A stretch of DNA of 8,288 nt from Prevotellaceae bacterium (GTDB taxonomy: Bacteria; Bacteroidota; Bacteroidia; Bacteroidales; UBA932): NCBI GenBank assembly GCA_031289895.1, contig JAITOP010000225.1, positions 1-8,288 of the forward strand, written 5' to 3'. Positions 6,075 to 8,288 of this stretch are shown here, one piece after another. The notes below the pieces were generated by a model. The model was given only the letters and a program-made list of their open reading frames with translations. It was not told where the DNA came from and did no database searches. The first letter of the stretch is position 1; every line of letters begins with the position of its first letter. Both the position numbers and the translations under genes were made by a program.

Positions 6075-8288
6075 ATGAAAACAAAAATTTTTATTACAAC
6101 AATTTTGAGTTGCCTGTTGCTATTTAGCTGCAGCAAACAAACAACACTGCCTGTTTCGCTAACGTGGGAAATGGGGCAAAACGGAATTAAACCCGGCGTA
6201 TGCGAACAAACGTTTTACATCAAAAACACGGGTAAAACCGAGTTGAACGCTAATTGGGTTATTTATTTCAATCAAATATCAACGTCATCATCTATACCCG
6301 ATGACAGTGCTGCTTTGGTGGTGGAACGCATAAGTTCTACATACTTTAAAATGTATCCGACAGCGAATTACAAATCAATTGCGCCCAACGAAACATTTAA
6401 GTTTACATACCTCAGCAAAGGTGCGGTTATAAAAGAATCGAGTGCACCGGAAGGCGTGTATATTGTTTTTACCGATGAAAACGGAAAAGAACAAAGCCCT
6501 CAAAATATTGCTATTGTGATAAATCCATTCACAAAAGATTATCAATGGACACGACCAAACACCAGAGAAATTCCGTATCCTGATGGTAATTATATGTACG
6601 AACAAAACGCATTTTTTCAAAATCCAATAGAATTGACAGAAACCGACATATTTCCATCAATTAAAAAGATAACAAAATCGGAGGGAACATCGCTGTTTAC
6701 AAAAAATATTAAGATAGAAAACGATTCGGAATTTGCCAACGAAGCCGAACTGCTGAAAGAAAAATTATCGTCATTGTTTGGTTGCACGATTTCGGAAAAC
6801 GGCGAAACAACTATAAAATTGACGCATCCTAATGGAAATTTAGACGACATAACAGATTCTTACAGAATGAATATAAGCGATAATGTTTTTGAAATCAGTG
6901 CAGGACAAGCGAAGGGCGTTTTTTATGGCTGTCAAACTTTGATGCAGATTGTGGGTAATTTTGAAAATCTTCCGGCGCAGATTTCAAATATGTATATAGT
7001 CGATTATCCCGATACTGACCATCGTGGGATGATGTTGGATGTTGCCAGAAATTTCACAAGTAAAGAAAATATACTCAAATTGTTAGATATATTATCATTT
7101 TATAAAATAAGCGTATTTCATTTTCACATAAGCGACGACGAAGCATGGCGCATTGAAATTCCCGGACTGGAAGAATTAACCACTGTCGGTTCGCGCAGAG
7201 GTCATACTCTCGACGAACGCGAATGTTTGTATCCCGCATTCAGCTGGGGCTGGGACGCATCCGACAAAAACACTCTCGCAAACGGCTATTACACTCGTAA
7301 CGATTTTATTGAAATACTGAAATTTGCCGAAAAAAGACATATCAAAGTAATTCCCGAAATAGATATGCCCGGACATTCGCGCGCAGCAATAAAAGCAATG
7401 AACGCCCGCTATTTCAAGCACATAGAAACCGATAAAACCAAAGCAGAAGAATATCTTTTGGAGGATTTTGCCGATACTTCAAAATATATTTCGGCTCAAA
7501 ATTTTACCGATAATGTAATAAATGTTGCAATGCCGTCAGCATATCGCTTTGTAGAAAAGGTAATTAACGAAATAGACAAGATGTACACAGACGCAGGCTT
7601 GAAACTCGAAATTTTTCATCTCGGCGGCGACGAAGTTCCGCACGGTTCGTGGGAAGGCTCGGCATTATGCACCGATTTTATGACAGCGCACAATATGACC
7701 GAAATAAGAGAACTGAAAGATTATTTTATGGAACAAGTGTTGGAAATGTTCAAAAAGAGAGATATTCAATTTGCTGCATGGCAAGAAGTTGTATTGTTTA
7801 GAAATGGAAATCCTAACCCAAAATTTTCCGACAGTAATATTTTAAGTTATTGCTGGAACACACAACCGGCATGGAACGGCGACGAAATACCTTATAACCT
7901 TGCAAATGCGGGTTATCCAATTATTTTTTGCAACGTTACCAATTTTTATTTAGACATGTCGTACAACAAACATCAAAACGAGCCGGGATTGTTCTGGGGC
8001 GGATTTGTAAACGAATTTATTTCATTTGACGTGTTGCCTTACGATATTTATAAATCGGTGCGGCGCGATTTAAGCGGAAATCCAATAGACATAAACGAGG
8101 TTTCAAAAACAAAAATTCCTTTGTCGAAAGATGCTTATAATCAGATAAAAGGCTTGCAAGGAATATTTTGGGCAGAAACATTAAGAAGTTTTGAACAGTT
8201 GGAACGCAATCTGTTTCCTAAAATGTTCGGTTTGATAGAACGCGCGTGGAACATGACCCCCGAATGGTCGCTGACACAAGATAACAGC
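6075..8288 (+). CDS. Chitobiase-type GH20 beta-N-acetylhexosaminidase lipoprotein (3' end outside window)
   Basis: 738 codons are open from ATG at 6075 to the window edge. A lipoprotein signal ends LFSC with Cys19 likely lipidated. Residues about 25-165 resemble the chitobiase N-terminal carbohydrate-binding domain (CHB_HEX), about 185-310 the GH20b domain, and from 310 the GH20 barrel. Seen there are HRGMMLDVARNF (316-327, with the substrate-binding Arg317), FHFHISDDEAWR (348-359), EIDMPGH (428-434), the catalytic Asp519-Glu520 in HLGGDE, Trp569, and WAE at 699-701. The family cleaves terminal GlcNAc (or GalNAc) by substrate-assisted catalysis, and the Asp-Glu pair needed is intact. Sequence style is closest to bacterial chitobiases, so chitobiose is as likely a substrate as peptidoglycan fragments. 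The barrel seems nearly complete; a C-terminal domain may follow. It lies 55 bp after namZ, with no Shine-Dalgarno site. Confidence 0.93.
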   Translation, partial: MKTKIFITTILSCLLLFSCSKQTTLPVSLTWEMGQNGIKPGVCEQTFYIKNTGKTELNANWVIYFNQISTSSSIPDDSAALVVERISSTYFKMYPTANYKSIAPNETFKFTYLSKGAVIKESSAPEGVYIVFTDENGKEQSPQNIAIVINPFTKDYQWTRPNTREIPYPDGNYMYEQNAFFQNPIELTETDIFPSIKKITKSEGTSLFTKNIKIENDSEFANEAELLKEKLSSLFGCTISENGETTIKLTHPNGNLDDITDSYRMNISDNVFEISAGQAKGVFYGCQTLMQIVGNFENLPAQISNMYIVDYPDTDHRGMMLDVARNFTSKENILKLLDILSFYKISVFHFHISDDEAWRIEIPGLEELTTVGSRRGHTLDERECLYPAFSWGWDASDKNTLANGYYTRNDFIEILKFAEKRHIKVIPEIDMPGHSRAAIKAMNARYFKHIETDKTKAEEYLLEDFADTSKYISAQNFTDNVINVAMPSAYRFVEKVINEIDKMYTDAGLKLEIFHLGGDEVPHGSWEGSALCTDFMTAHNMTEIRELKDYFMEQVLEMFKKRDIQFAAWQEVVLFRNGNPNPKFSDSNILSYCWNTQPAWNGDEIPYNLANAGYPIIFCNVTNFYLDMSYNKHQNEPGLFWGGFVNEFISFDVLPYDIYKSVRRDLSGNPIDINEVSKTKIPLSKDAYNQIKGLQGIFWAETLRSFEQLERNLFPKMFGLIERAWNMTPEWSLTQDNS

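Noticed and set aside
6375..7421. Three minus-strand open frames of 77-81 codons
   Set aside because: They lie antisense to the GH20 gene, which has intact domains and catalytic residues in its own frame.

Overview
The window looks like chromosomal DNA from a Bacteroidota (Bacteroidetes) bacterium. The reasons are an AT-rich composition, two good matches to the Bacteroidota -7 promoter box (TAnnTTTG), mostly weak or absent Shine-Dalgarno sites, a strong bias to exported lipoproteins, and intergenic heptamer repeats. I cannot assign a genus. No tRNA, rRNA, CRISPR array, transposase or phage gene was seen.

Layout. Positions 1-264 (+) hold the C-terminal end of a LolC/LolE-type (FtsX-like) ABC permease. 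A short convergent gap follows (265-352) with an inverted-orientation heptamer array and a 9-bp direct repeat. On the minus strand, reading from 4282 down to 353, lies a compact three-gene operon. It encodes a small lipoprotein with a calcium-loop motif (3719-4282), a large YARHG-DUF3160 lipoprotein (1260-3710) and a CapA-family metallophosphatase-fold lipoprotein (353-1306). The first two genes are 8 bp apart and the last two overlap. A 498-bp divergent intergenic region (4283-4780) holds one promoter box for each direction, a cluster of three short hairpins and an 11-unit heptamer array. On the plus strand follow a NamZ-type exo-N-acetylmuramidase (DUF1343/GH171; 4781-6019) and, 55 bp later, a chitobiase-type GH20 beta-N-acetylhexosaminidase lipoprotein that runs off the window (6075-8288).

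How the genes may work together. The plus-strand pair encodes two exported exo-glycosidases with complementary specificities, MurNAc ends (NamZ) and GlcNAc ends (GH20). This suggests trimming of peptidoglycan or amino-sugar glycans outside the cytoplasm. The minus-strand operon encodes three predicted lipoproteins. CapA-family proteins are linked to surface polymers in other bacteria, but the DUF3160 protein and the small lipoprotein have no known role, so the operon is best described as an uncharacterised envelope module. The five complete or near-complete genes all encode predicted exported proteins.

The most unusual features are the oppositely oriented heptamer arrays that bracket the lipoprotein operon, the hairpin cluster beside one of them, and the three-lipoprotein operon itself.
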